Assembly (NCBI GenBank): GCA_024663395.1
Contig: JANFAH010000046.1
Location: 124,001-188,000 of the forward strand
Length of the DNA: 64,000 nucleotides
DNA from: Pisolithus tinctorius
Taxonomy: Eukaryota; Basidiomycota; Agaricomycetes; Boletales; Pisolithaceae
Direction: 5' to 3'
Below, one piece after another: positions 19,776 through 30,000 of the stretch; position 1 is the first letter of the stretch, and the number at the start of each line of letters is the position of its first letter. The position numbers and the translations under genes were made by a program. The notes beneath the pieces were generated by a model that saw only the letters and a list, made by a program, of their open reading frames with translations, did not search any database and had not been told where the DNA came from.

Positions 19776-20974
19776 GTGTGTGAGTGATTTGATGGCAGGT
19801 TTGGTTGGATGTGTGCTGACTGGCCTCACTTGCACTGTGCTTGTTTGTGGCATGACAGTGTGTGAGTGATTTGATGGCAGGTTTGGTTGGATGTCTGCTG
19901 ACTGGCCCCACTTGCACTGTGCTTGTTTGTGGCATGACAGGATGTGAGTGATTTGATGGCAGGTTTGGTTGGATGTCTGCTGACTGGCCCCACTTGCACT
20001 GTGCTTGTTTGTGCCATGACAGCATGTGAGTGATTTGATGGCAGGTTTGGTTGGATGTCTGCTGACTGGCCCCACTTGCACTGTGCTTGTTTGTGGCATG
20101 ACAGGATGTGAGTGATTTGATGGCAGGTTTGGTTGGATGTCTGCTGACTGGCCTCACTTGCACTGTGCTTGTTTGTGGCATGACAGCATGTGAGTGATTT
20201 GATGGCAGGTTTGGTTGGATGTCTGCTGACTGGCCCCACTTGCACTGTGCTTGTTTGTGCCATGACAGGGTGTGAGTGATTTGATGGCAGGTTTGGTTGG
20301 ATGTCTGCTAACTGGCCTCACTTGCACTGTGCTTGTTTGTGCCATGAAAGCTTGTGAGTGATTTGATGGTAGTTTTGGTTGGATGTCTGCTGACTGGCCT
20401 CACTTGCACTGTGCTTGTTTGTGCCATGACAGGATGTGAGTGATTTGATGGCAGGTTTGGTTGGATGTCTGCTGACTGGCCCCACTTGCAACATGCTTGT
20501 TTGTGCCATGACAGATTGTGTGTGATTTGATGGCAGGTTTGGTTGGATGTCTGCTGACTGGCCCCACTTGCACTGTGCTTGTTTGTGCCATGATAGCATG
20601 TGAGTAATGTCAGTGGATCAGCATTTGCTGGGTGGACTCATTCACATGTGGCTTTCTGGTGTATTCCCAGCTTGTAAGCCATTCCATGACATGAAAACTG
20701 AATCTCCACTAACCTAATTTTTCCTGTCATCCTGGTTGTGATTTGCCAGGATGTGAGTGGTTTGACAATTGGTTTTCATCCTGGCTATAGGCATATCACT
20801 TATTGTGCTGACCTCTTTGCTGCTGCAACATCAGGCTGTAAGTTCCATTTTGGGATGCAAATACTCTTGTCAGAATATGTCACATGTAATCACAGCTTCA
20901 AGTTGCACATCAAGGCAAATACAAGCTGCCATCACCCAAGGTCACCACTTTCTCAATTGCTGAGCATGGAGTTT
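19776..20974 (+). repeat. 82-bp satellite array, right block, with diverged intron-shaped units
   Basis: About ten near-identical monomers run to 20599. Diverged units follow whose interiors are largely unrelated but which keep the signals. CCCAG-CTT-GTAAGC is at 20666-20679, TGCCAG-GAT-GTGAGT is at about 20744-20758 (after a CTAAC at about 20710), ATCAG-GCT-GTAAGT is at 20830-20843 (after TGCTGAC), and GAG-TTT-GTGAGT is at 20969-20980. The gaps between triplets are 71, 76 and 82 nt, then about 134 nt, which may be two units with one lost donor at 20899. Confidence 0.88.
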
Positions 20975-21056
20975 GTGAGTGGTAGTCATCCTCTACTTTG
21001 GGATACTCATTACTTTAGATTGTCTGCTCATTTTTGAGTATTGTTACTTTTTATTG

Positions 21057-21234
21057 CAAAATGGAAAAGCACCTAAAAAGAAAGATGTTATTGCTCTGGC
21101 TGTCAAGGACTACAAGAGTTCTGGCATTAAAGGCACCATCCACCAGGCCATCAAATCTGCTGTCCAGCAGCATGGTCATAACTTGGAAGATTTGTGTCAG
21201 ACTCTTGTGCAAATAATTTTGGAGAATCGTCTAT
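21057..21234 (+). CDS. Possible exon downstream of the satellite
   Basis: An open segment encodes KAPKKKDVIALAVKDYKSSG and then TIHQAIKSAVQQHGHNLEDL. It is followed by a GTGAGC donor-like sequence at 21235. It lies on the same strand as the splice-like signals of the satellite. No domain was recognised. It could be the 3' continuation of a gene containing the intron-shaped units, or a relic. Confidence 0.3.
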
Positions 21235-22465
21235 GTGAGCACATATGTTTGATCTGTCCAATGCTATGATTCAAAATATTCCTTCAGCTCATAAAACAGT
21301 CATTTAGCAATGTGACAAATTCCTTGTGCTATTTCCTATGGTCATTTGAACACTTAGTACTCAACATTTGAAGCACTCCCATACTGGTGGGTTTTGCAGT
21401 AGCCAGAGATACATGTACATAAGCACAGGCTATCATAGCTGCCACACAAGCTGTCCATACACAGGCTATCAGTAGTAGTACTCCATGTCATTTGAATACA
21501 AAATGTCACTGTCCCTCTAACTTTGTAGTTCTTGTGTCAATGATATCATGATTACCTATAATACATCACTTGATATGACTTGACACAGCTGTAATGGGAA
21601 CATGTTCTTGCAATAACAAAAACATCTTTACTTACCACATTGTGAGAGGGAGGTGTCAGTGTCTTGAGAAAATCTGTATATGAGCATCAGAAGCAGATAC
21701 ATGTGCTGTGGGGAGTATGCTAGTATTCATACAACAATGTAAGTATTTATCAAACTGCTCAACAAACTTGAGGTCACCTGTTACTGTGACAGGGAATAAA
21801 AAGTTGCTACTGGTCACAATCCCATGCACCTTCCCTGGGAACACTTGCATCCATGAGATGTGACCAGAAGAAATCATCTGGTTCACTCACCTTCATCCTT
21901 TGAAATTGCTGCCATTGCAGCTGGTCCCTAGGCATACAACACAGTCATGGGCATTCTCACATGCATTTGAAAGTGGTAGAGAAGGTTGCTTGACAGTGAG
22001 AGTGAGCCTACTGAGATCAAGCACACCAGAATTCTCAGCTGATGAATTGGGTGCACAGTTGTGGAACAAGGAACAAAGGTATTTATGGTCAGGTTTTACC
22101 ATATAGGTGAGAGAATGAGTATACTTGAGGAAAGTGGAAAAAGTTGTGAGGGAGACCTTTGCAGAATCCATCAACTGAGATAGCTTTTTTCAGCTTCAGT
22201 GTGGTGTTGTTGGAGAGAGTAGTATTGATGCTGCCAAGCCAAGGGAGAAATCCTCACAGCAGGTAAATCAGTGTGTAGGTGAGTGGCTTGAGATCATCAT
22301 GACAGCTTGACTGAATGCTAGGTGATGATTTATTGAAGTGAATGCAGGGGTACCAACAAATGGGTACCCCTCTTGGAATGGAACATGCACTTGAGTGGTA
22401 GGATCATGATATTGTGTTGCAATGCCAAAGTTGATGAGAAAGATGACATGCTTTGAGGTGCCTTG
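21235..22465. other. CpG-poor DNA with no recognised feature
   Basis: No open frame with a recognisable motif was found on either strand. The composition is TpG/CpA-rich, consistent with old decayed repeats. Confidence 0.4.
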
Positions 22466-23200
22466 TGTCATGACTGTGTATTTATCTGAAGTTCCCACTC
22501 ACTCTGCACACTACTCCACTGGTCATTCACTCACTTTGCACCAACTCTGCCTGCCCACTTTCATTTATGAGTCTTCTGTGCTTTGCCTATGGGTGGACTT
22601 GGGATCCATCTACTGTCAGACCATGTGGACCAATCTACAGGAGGTCATGTGACCAACCTTTGGCCTTCTCCTTGACACAATGCAGTCAGGTACTCTGCAG
22701 TGTGTGCACCTCATGGTTCAGACCTAGATTATTTGCTTTCTGGTCTGTTCTATGTTACCTGCTGTATGTTCTCTACCTACCCTTCATCCATTGTCCAGGA
22801 AGTTGTACTTGAAAATTTCCAAGTCTCCATGTGTTAGTTCTGATTCTGATTACTGTACCTCCATAGTAGTATAAAAGCATGTACTGTACTCTGTTGTTCC
22901 TCAGTACAAATACCACCAAAGTTCCTGCTCTGTATCTCCTCCATCATCTGTCTGTTGGAGTTATCTCTGAACTTCCATCTGGTCTCTTCCTCTGAAATAT
23001 GAGGGCTGAGATTATGCAAGGGGGTAGCACATGAGCTAATCCTGATACCCTCACTTTGTTCTACTTCTGCCTCAGTGGACTCCATCCCTGCCAATCCTCT
23101 GCCAGTCAGAGTTCTGCTTGACTGTGTCAGACTTGCTTCCACATCTCTCCCTGGACCTTGTTAAGCATCAGGGTTGGTCAGAGTAGGCCTGGACTTGATA
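22466..23200 (+). repeat. Decayed LTR of the element-2 family
   Basis: It begins TGTCATGACTGTG and ends GGACTTGATA (expected ..TTGACA). It is collinear with the LTRs of element 2, including GTATAAAAGCATGTACTG and the GGGCTGAGATTATGCAAGGG block, but almost every CpG has become TpG or CpA. It is the 735-bp long form. No target duplication was found, so it may be one end of a lost element. The Tc1 transposon starts four bases after its end. Confidence 0.8.
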
Positions 23201-23520
23201 GTACAGTGGCTCAAAAAACAGTCCACATGTTTGTATGTTTTACATTAGTTATGACTAAATGCAATAACCCCTAACCCTAGCCCTAAACCATGAGTGTATG
23301 ATATATGGTACTTACTCTTGGCTTTCTATTGGTCCATGAATCAAGTGATTTGGATAGGAATTGATAGAGTAGCAGCCATTTGAAAATGACATGTCATGTG
23401 GACAGTTTTTTGACTTAAAGTTTTGATTATATATATTGACCATGGCATGCTGTTATATTGTTACATACATCCATCAAGGGTTCTACTATGTTACCTTTAT
23501 GTAATGAGTATGATCCAACA

Positions 23521-23528
23521 TATATAAA
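23521..23528 (+). promoter_or_regulatory. TATA box for the Tc1 transposase
   Basis: TATATAAA lies about 35 bp before the presumed transcript start and 36 bp before the ATG at 23564; the leader CCACCACC..CATCATCACC is pyrimidine-rich. Confidence 0.5.
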
Positions 23529-23563
23529 CCCCACCACCCTCTGCTCATTTTCTCATCATCACC

Positions 23564-24580
23564 ATGAAGTCCATTTCCACTTCTCAAAGACAAAACATCA
23601 TCTGTCTTGCCTCTCTTGGCCTGTCCAGTAGGAAGATTGCCTCACAGACTGGTCTAGGGAAGTCTACAGTATCCCAGGTTCTTCAGGAAATCCAACCAGA
23701 GAGGGCTAGGCTTTGTGGTGGTTACCCTTCTAAGCTTTCCTCTACCAACAAGAGAGCTATTGTTCAGCAAATCCTTACTGGCAAGGCCAAAAATGCTGTT
23801 CAAGCCACTCATTTCATCAACTCTATTGTTGATAGTCCTGTTTCTTCTCAGACAGTGAGAAATACCCTCAAAGAAGCCTCATTGAAGGTTGTGGTGAAGA
23901 AGAAAAAGCCATTGCTTTCTACTGGTCACAAGAAGAAGAGGTTAGCCTTTGCTCTTAAGTATCAGAATTGGACTGTGGAGGACTGGAAGAGAGTTATATG
24001 GTCAGATGAGACCAAAATCAACAGGATTGGGTCAGATGGACAAGAGTATGTGTGGAAAAAGAAGGGTGAAGGGCTTATTTCCAGAGAGGTCAAAGGTACA
24101 GTCAAGTTTGGAGGAGGTTCACTCATAGTTTGGGGATGTATAGGTTGGAATGGTGTTGGGGTCTTGAGTGAGGTTGAGGGAAGGATGGATGCTGAACAGT
24201 ATGTGGCCATTTTGCAGGAAGGGTTGCTTCAAAGCATGGAGGAATATGGAATTCCAGAAGATGACATTATCTTTCAACAAGATAATGACCCCAAGCATAC
24301 CTCTAGAAGAGCCCAGAAATGGTTTGAAGAGCAGGATATCAAGCTTCTAGACTGGCCTGCACAATCTCCAGACCTCAACCCAATTGAACACACTTGGAAT
24401 CACCTCAAAAGATCTCTCTCAGGTTATGAGAGTGCTCCTACAGGAGTTCATCAATTATGGGAAAGGGTGGTAGTGGAGTGGGGGAAGATTTCTGTGGAAG
24501 AGTGTCAAAAATGGATAGAAAGCATTCCTAGAAGGTTTGAAGCAGTTATCAAGGCCAAAGGAGCTCATACCAAGTACTAG
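23564..24580 (+). CDS. Intact Tc1-type transposase (DD34E)
   Basis: This is a 338-residue intronless protein. The N-terminal helix-turn-helix region has CLASLGLSSRKIASQTGLG and STVSQVLQE, followed by a second HTH-like part with SSQTVRNTLKEASLKVV. The catalytic core has IWSDETKI (first D), IIFQQDNDPKHTS (second D) and SPDLNPIEHTWNHLK (E). Exactly 34 residues separate the second D from E, which is typical of the Tc1 group. WNGVG and GGGSLIVWGCIGW are family motifs. It has no stop codons or frameshifts and all catalytic residues. Arg is encoded by AGA/AGG; no CpG was found in the ORF. It is probably the most intact coding gene of the right half of the window. Confidence 0.95.
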   Translation: MKSISTSQRQNIICLASLGLSSRKIASQTGLGKSTVSQVLQEIQPERARLCGGYPSKLSSTNKRAIVQQILTGKAKNAVQATHFINSIVDSPVSSQTVRNTLKEASLKVVVKKKKPLLSTGHKKKRLAFALKYQNWTVEDWKRVIWSDETKINRIGSDGQEYVWKKKGEGLISREVKGTVKFGGGSLIVWGCIGWNGVGVLSEVEGRMDAEQYVAILQEGLLQSMEEYGIPEDDIIFQQDNDPKHTSRRAQKWFEEQDIKLLDWPAQSPDLNPIEHTWNHLKRSLSGYESAPTGVHQLWERVVVEWGKISVEECQKWIESIPRRFEAVIKAKGAHTKY

Positions 24581-24812
24581 ATAGTTGGATTTTTATAAAG
24601 TCAAAAAACTGTCCACATGACATGTCATATTCAAATGGTTGCTATTCTATCAATTCCTATCCAAATCACATAATTCTTGGACCCATAGAAAGCCAAGAGT
24701 AAGTACTTTATTTCATACACTCATGGTTTAGGGCTAGGGTTAGGGGTTATTGCATTTAGTCATAACTAGTGTAAAACATGCAAACATGTGGACAGGTTTT
24801 TGAGCCACTGTA

Positions 24813-25454
24813 GATACTAAACAAAGCCATACATGCCAAGATATGCTTCCAAAAGGTGCATTGCAACACTTTTGTCCCTGACTGGTGAAATAGTGAAAAG
24901 TGGCCTTTTGATGGTATTGGTGGCATGAGGGATGGGAAGATATGATTACATAATAGACCACATGATCTTCCAGATGATTTGACAGCATGTAAACAATGAC
25001 AAACATTGGATTTGTACCATTAAACCTCCCTCTTTTATGACAACTCATGAAATCATCTCTCTGGCTCACATGGTCATTTTCTCAGGGAGATCTTATCAAA
25101 TACTGGTGGCCACTACAGTACCATCAGTATAATATGTTCTCAGAACCATCAGTCCCTCAAAAAACCTGCTGTCAGTCATTCCCTGCAGTGCTTCCCCACC
25201 CATGCCTGATATGTTCTGGGACCAATCAGTAATTGGAAGGCTGAGAATGTTATGGAGGCCCATCTGGCACTTCAGAACATGATGGACAAATCAATTCCCT
25301 CTCAAAAAATGCATTTCTGCCACAGGAACAATGGAATGGAATCTGGGGTGAGACAAGATACTCTTTACCCTTGGGTGTCATTAGAAGGATATGCTACTGA
25401 ACTGCCATGGAGCAGAATCCTGTGCTTCCATCTGGCCCTGAATATTACCTTTGG
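24813..25454. other. No recognised feature
   Basis: CpG-poor DNA with only short incidental frames on both strands. Confidence 0.4.
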
Positions 25455-25721
25455 TCACATCCTGGATGATGAATGAAGGGAAGACAGAGGACATACAATG
25501 TGTAACATAGAACAGACCAAAAAGGAAACAGTCCAGGTGCTGACCTTTTGGAGGATGGTCCACACAGTTTGACTGTAGACAGGTACAGGTCTGACAACAG
25601 ATAAAGCAGAGAAAGCTTGTAAATGGTAGGGGGTGGGCAGAGTTGGTGTGGAGTGAGTGAATGACCAGCAGAGTAGGGTGCAGAGTGAGTAGGGACTTAG
25701 GAAAAATGCACAGTTGTGACA
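25455..25721 (-). repeat. Truncated LTR of the element-2 family
   Basis: On the minus strand it starts TGTCACAACTGTGCATTTTT and follows the element-2 LTR through the ..ACTCACTCTGCACCC.. block to the CCTTCATTCATCATCC block, where similarity ends. The 3' two thirds are missing. Confidence 0.7.
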
Positions 25722-26639
25722 ACAGACATAACAGGTTTGAAGATAATGGGGGTGATGGTGTCAACAGCCCTTCTGCTTCCAGTTCTTCTCTAGTCAGAGA
25801 TGGGATAGCAGAGCCACAAATGGCACCAAGGTAGGCAATCTGTTCAACACAATTCTTAGTGAACTCTAATTGATTGGCAGAGATGCTGAAGATCTCAACA
25901 GGGTCAACCTCAGAGGGTGATCAAGGTGATCTATGGGATTTGCAGGGTTGGGGGTTGGGGCCAGAGAGGCAACAAGCACAGGGTCTGTCTGCTCTTCTAA
26001 GAGAGCCAGAGGATGGGGAGGACATTGGTGATGATGCCAGTGGGGACAATGACACTGAGGAAATGGGGGGAGTGGTAGCAGTCAAGGGTCTGCATGACCC
26101 AGGGGGAGGAGGAGTGACAAGTGTGGGGTACTGTCTGATATTATAGATGAGGTCTGCTCCTCCTAAAATGTCAAACAGGTGAAGTAGGAGGGGAACCTGT
26201 TCATGGGCAATCTCATTCAGGATGGTTCTGGCAAGGGATAAAAGGGGGTTTGTCTGTTTACATCATGGGACAGCTCCTCAAGGTGAAGGGCCTGAATATA
26301 GGCATGATAGATGAGGTCAAGAGTGGAATCTTGGTCTACCTCATGATAGACAGTGCCAATGACAGCAGGGTCTGTGATGAAGATTCAGTAGGAATTTATC
26401 ATAGAGTTGCTAGTTGGTTGGCACTGGTGAGGAGCATAGGGGGTGTGTTGATGAGTGACTTCATGAGGGTAAGAGTAGCAATAGGGAGGCATTTCAATGG
26501 TGATTACTCTGACAGTTTGAGAGTAGCAATAAGTGAGTGGTTTCTGGGGAGGAAAGTCTTTGGGAAAGTGTTTCTTATATGTGGAGAGTGTATCATCCAC
26601 ATGTTCAAGGTGTGCCTCCTTCTGCCATGAGTTTCTGGA

Positions 26640-27606
26640 AGAAGGGTAGCCTTTCTATTTGACTAAGAAGGCATGTCCTTGGCTGGACCTTTTGTGTCTG
26701 ACTATTGCCTCAACTCCATATTCTTCCTCCTCATTGATAAGGTCAGGTGGGGGGGGTGGGAAGTTCAGTCCATGAATGTCATTTGTGCAATAGGGTGATA
26801 AGAGGGAAGCATGGAACACATTGTGGATCTTCCATCATTCAGGAATGGCAAGGTGATAGGTTATCAGAGATAGGACATCAGAGATGGTAAAGGGTCCTTC
26901 TCATTTTAGTGCAAGTTTTCTGTTTTCATAAGAACATCTTAAGTTCCAGGCTTCTAGCCAGACCTTATCCCTTTTGGAATGGGGTGAAGGGTTGAGAAGA
27001 CCTGTCTTTCATGGTTCTTCAGGCTAGATCACAGGCCACAAGGGCTTCCTCTCTAGCCTTTCAGACAAGTCTAGACTCAGCAGCAGGAAGGTGAGTTTTG
27101 GCAATCAGGGAAGATAAGGGTTTTGGTTCATAGCCATACATGAGGTAGAACAGTGACTGGTGGGTTACAGAGTGGGGTCAGTGATTGTGCACAAACTCTG
27201 CCATTGGAAGGTTATCCACCCAGAGAGTGGGATCATCCTGCCAAAAGATGCAGAAATAAGTCACCACCTCCTGGTTGACACATTCAGTTTCTCCATCAGT
27301 TTGGGGATGATAAGCAGTGGAGAGGGCAAGGGAGTAACCCAAGATGGAGGCAAGTTCTTTTGCAAAAGCAGAGGCAAACTGGGGGCCTCAGTCTGAGATA
27401 ATTCTGTTGTACAACCCAAAGTGGGAGAAGATTTTTTTGAACAAGAGGGCTGCAATATTGGCAGCAGTGGCAGTTTTCCTTGTTGGTGATAAAATTACCC
27501 CCTTTGTAAGTGCATGGTCTACCATGACCAAAAGGGAATCATAACCCTTGGAAAGGGGAAGATCAGTGACCAGATCACATGAGATCTGTTGAAAGGGGTG
27601 GGTCAA
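26640..27606 (-). pseudogene. pol: Ty3 integrase core remnant
   Basis: HPFQQISCDLVTDLPLSKGY carries the first catalytic D. After LTKGVILSPTRKTATAANIA the frame ends at NRIISD, where the second catalytic D motif is expected. Beyond this, recognisable pieces of the DDE C-terminal half (AYHPQTDGETE-like, in a broken frame at about 27290) continue with stops. Confidence 0.65.
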
Positions 27607-27924
27607 GGTTGAGAGGATAGGTGTAAGGGGAGGGGTTGTCAGGTGGGTGTTGACCTTATTTTGCTGGCAGACAGTGCAGTCTTCAACAAACTTTCAGACA
27701 AAGGATGCAAGTCCTGGCCACCAGAACTTGGGGGAGATGAGTTGTCAAGTTTTTAAGACACTGGAGTGTCCAGCAGAGGGGTGATCATGGTGATTGGATA
27801 CAACAGCCTGTTGGAGGGAAGGGTCATCAGGGATATCAACCTGATTTTTATAAAGGAGAACTCTATTATCAAACCTCCAATCAGAGAGATGAGATTTGAA
27901 TGGGAGAGGTATGTTCTCAATGGC

Positions 27925-28461
27925 TCAAAGAGTCATCTGGACCACAGGGTCAACCATAGAAGAGGATGCCACCTTCTGGGAAAGGTTGGCATCAATGAGA
28001 CTAATGAACATGGTTTGTGGGAGGAGGGTGACTCCATTATCTTTATTGTCATCAGGGACATGGTCCAGGTGTTGGGAGAGTGTGTCAGGGGCAGCCAGGT
28101 CTTTTCCTGGTACATGTTTGGGTTGCAGATCAAAGTCTGCAAGATCTAAAAGCCAGCAGGCTTGATGACAGTTCAGGTTTTGTGGTGCTTTGAAGTACAT
28201 CAGGTTTTTATGGTCAATGAAGACCTTAACCAGGAATGGGGAACCATGGAGGTAATGCCTCCAAGTCTTCAGTCCATGAATGACTCCAAGCAGCTCTCTA
28301 TCATAGATGTTGTAGTTTCTCTCTGCAGGGTTAAATGACTGGGAGATGAAGGCACAGGGCTGCCACTGCACTTCAGTCAACCCCCTTTGGAGACCTATTA
28401 GGTCTGGAGATTTTGATAGATGTATTAACCTAATAGGTGTCATTTTGTCAGTAATTCCCAA
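27925..28461 (-). pseudogene. pol: Ty3 RNase H domain remnant
   Basis: The 178-residue open piece has QPCAFISQSFNPAERNYN, IYDRELLGVIHGLKTWRHYL and VKVFIDHKNLMYFK, then ACWLLDLADFDLQPKHVPGK. These are the RNase H and tether motifs of fungal chromovirus-like pol. The upstream RT is missing and the first catalytic D motif is outside the open piece. Confidence 0.75.
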
Positions 28462-28480
28462 CTTTTAGAAATTCTCCACT

Positions 28481-29050
28481 GCCATGCCTGGAGATTCTCC
28501 AGAGCAGTGATTTAATATGGTTGGAGAAAATGTTTTCTCCATAATATATATATTTTATACACAAAATGAGAGGGTAGCTGGGGTCCAAATTGGGCTTTCC
28601 CCAGGCTAAATAGACCCACTTTCCCATGCCATGGCCAGTTGGAAGCCATTCTTACAGAGTGACACAACTTAGGACCATCAATGATGGCACTTGCATTGGA
28701 ATCCTAAGTGATCAGGAGGATTTCTTGAATGGCAGTGGAGATGGGGGAGAACAGAGAGCAGGCAGGTGGTGTAAGGGGAGAGGGGTGGGGCAGATGATGG
28801 AAGAATGGGTAGGTAGAACTCTGCATATGACATCAGAATCATCTGGGTGTGTAACTCTCAGGAGGCATCCTCCTGACCAAACATTCCACACATCCTTATG
28901 CACTCAAACTAACCTACCCTCTGCTTTAGCCCACCCTTCCCCTCATGCTTCTCTAACAAGATGATGGTGGACAGTTTGGACACCAACAAACTCCCATGAT
29001 GAGGTCAGTAAAAATACCTTTAAAAAACTTGGTGATTTTCAGAAGTTGGG
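28481..29050. other. No recognised feature
   Basis: CpG-poor, AT-rich in parts (ATATATATATTTTATAC near 28545). No coding motif. Confidence 0.35.
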
Positions 29051-29785
29051 TGTCAAGTCCAGGCCTACTCCAACCAACTCTGACACTTAACAAGTTCTGG
29101 GGAGAGGTTCTGAAGCAAGTCTGACACAGAAGAAACAAACTCTGACTGGCAGAGTGTTGGCAGGAATGAAGTCCACCAAGGAAATGGCAGAGCAGAGTGA
29201 GGGCATCAGGTTTAGCTCATGCACTACCCACTTGCACAATCTCAGCCCTTGTATTTCAGAGGTAGAGACCAGACAGGGTGTCAGGGGTAACTCCAACAGA
29301 CAGAAAATGGAGACAGAGGGACTAGGAACTAGGTTGATATTTGTACTGAAGAACATTGGAGTACAATACATGCTTTTATACTACTATGGAGGTACAGTAA
29401 CCAGAATCAGAACTGACATATGGAGACTCATAAATTTTCAAGTAAAACTTCCTAGATGACAAATGAAGGGTAGACAGAGGACATATGAACAGGTAACACA
29501 GAACATCCCAAAAAGGAAACAGTCCAGGCACCAGACCATGCAGTGCATGCACTGTGGAGTACCTGACTGCATGCTGTCAGGGAGAAGTCCAAAGGGTAGT
29601 CACATGACTCCTCAGAGAATGGTCTGCATGGTCTGGTAGGAGAGCAACACAAGTCTGACAGCAGTCAGAGTGGAGATGGTTTGTAAACAACAGAAGGTGG
29701 GCAGAGTTGGTGTGGAGTGAGTGAATGACTGGCAGAAGAGGGTGCAGAGTGAGTGAGGACTTAGAACAAATGCACAGTCATGACA
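29051..29785 (-). repeat. 3' LTR of the truncated chromovirus
   Basis: The 735-bp long LTR form starts TGTCATGACTGTG and ends GGACTTGACA on the minus strand. It is collinear with the LTR at 57648-58384. Confidence 0.85.

Positions 29786-29787
<2 letters not shown>

Positions 29788-29815
<28 letters not shown>
29788..29815 (-). promoter_or_regulatory. Polypurine tract expanded to about G28
   Basis: Directly outside the 3' LTR the minus strand reads CTAAGG followed by about 28 G, then CAC and the LTR. In element 2 the same place has AAGGGGGGGGCAC with only eight G. Confidence 0.8.
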
Positions 29816-29817
<2 letters not shown>

Positions 29818-30000
29818 TAGGGCCTGAACCCCTGAAGGCCACATGTATGGAACAAGATCAACATGAGTTGATCATTTTGAAATTAGTTGATGCCTCAAGG
29901 ACCAGAGTTTAGCCACAGTGGAGCTCCATCAGAGTTTGAAGAACTGCTTAAAAACATGTGTTTAGGGCTCAGAAACCCTGTACCTTCTTCCCCCATCATC

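Larger units (their letters stand above)
23204..24810 (+). mobile_element. Complete Tc1/mariner transposon
   Basis: The ends CAGTGGCTCAAAAA and its inverse TTTTTGAGCCACTG are flanked by TA on both sides (23202-23203 and 24811-24812). The terminal inverted repeats are about 214 bp (23204-23417 and 24597-24810) and about 90% identical. Each repeat itself carries an inverted pair: CAGTCCACATG at its outer end and CATGTGGACAG at its inner end. Both contain AACCCCTAACCCTAGCCCTAA-like sequence. The whole 1607 bp appears to contain no CpG. Confidence 0.93.
25722..28480 (-). mobile_element. Decayed Ty3-type fragment (RNase H to integrase), different family
   Basis: The minus strand carries pol remnants of a third Ty3 family in the order RNase H (28461-27925), integrase core (27606-27388) and onward to about 26640 with many breaks. 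Farther down, 26150-25765 holds an open segment with FSISANQLEFTKNCVEQI and IPSLTREELEAEG, of unclear origin. No LTR of its own was seen, and gag and RT are absent. Confidence 0.65.

Noticed and set aside
23266..23292. Telomere remnant (CCCTAACCC-like)
   Set aside because: It occurs once in each Tc1 inverted repeat as part of the transposon and is too short for a telomere tract.
29087..29371. ORFs across LTRs of the element-2 family (also at 22834, 45778, 53053, 58064)
   Set aside because: They recur only because the LTR is repeated and differ by frameshifts between copies.
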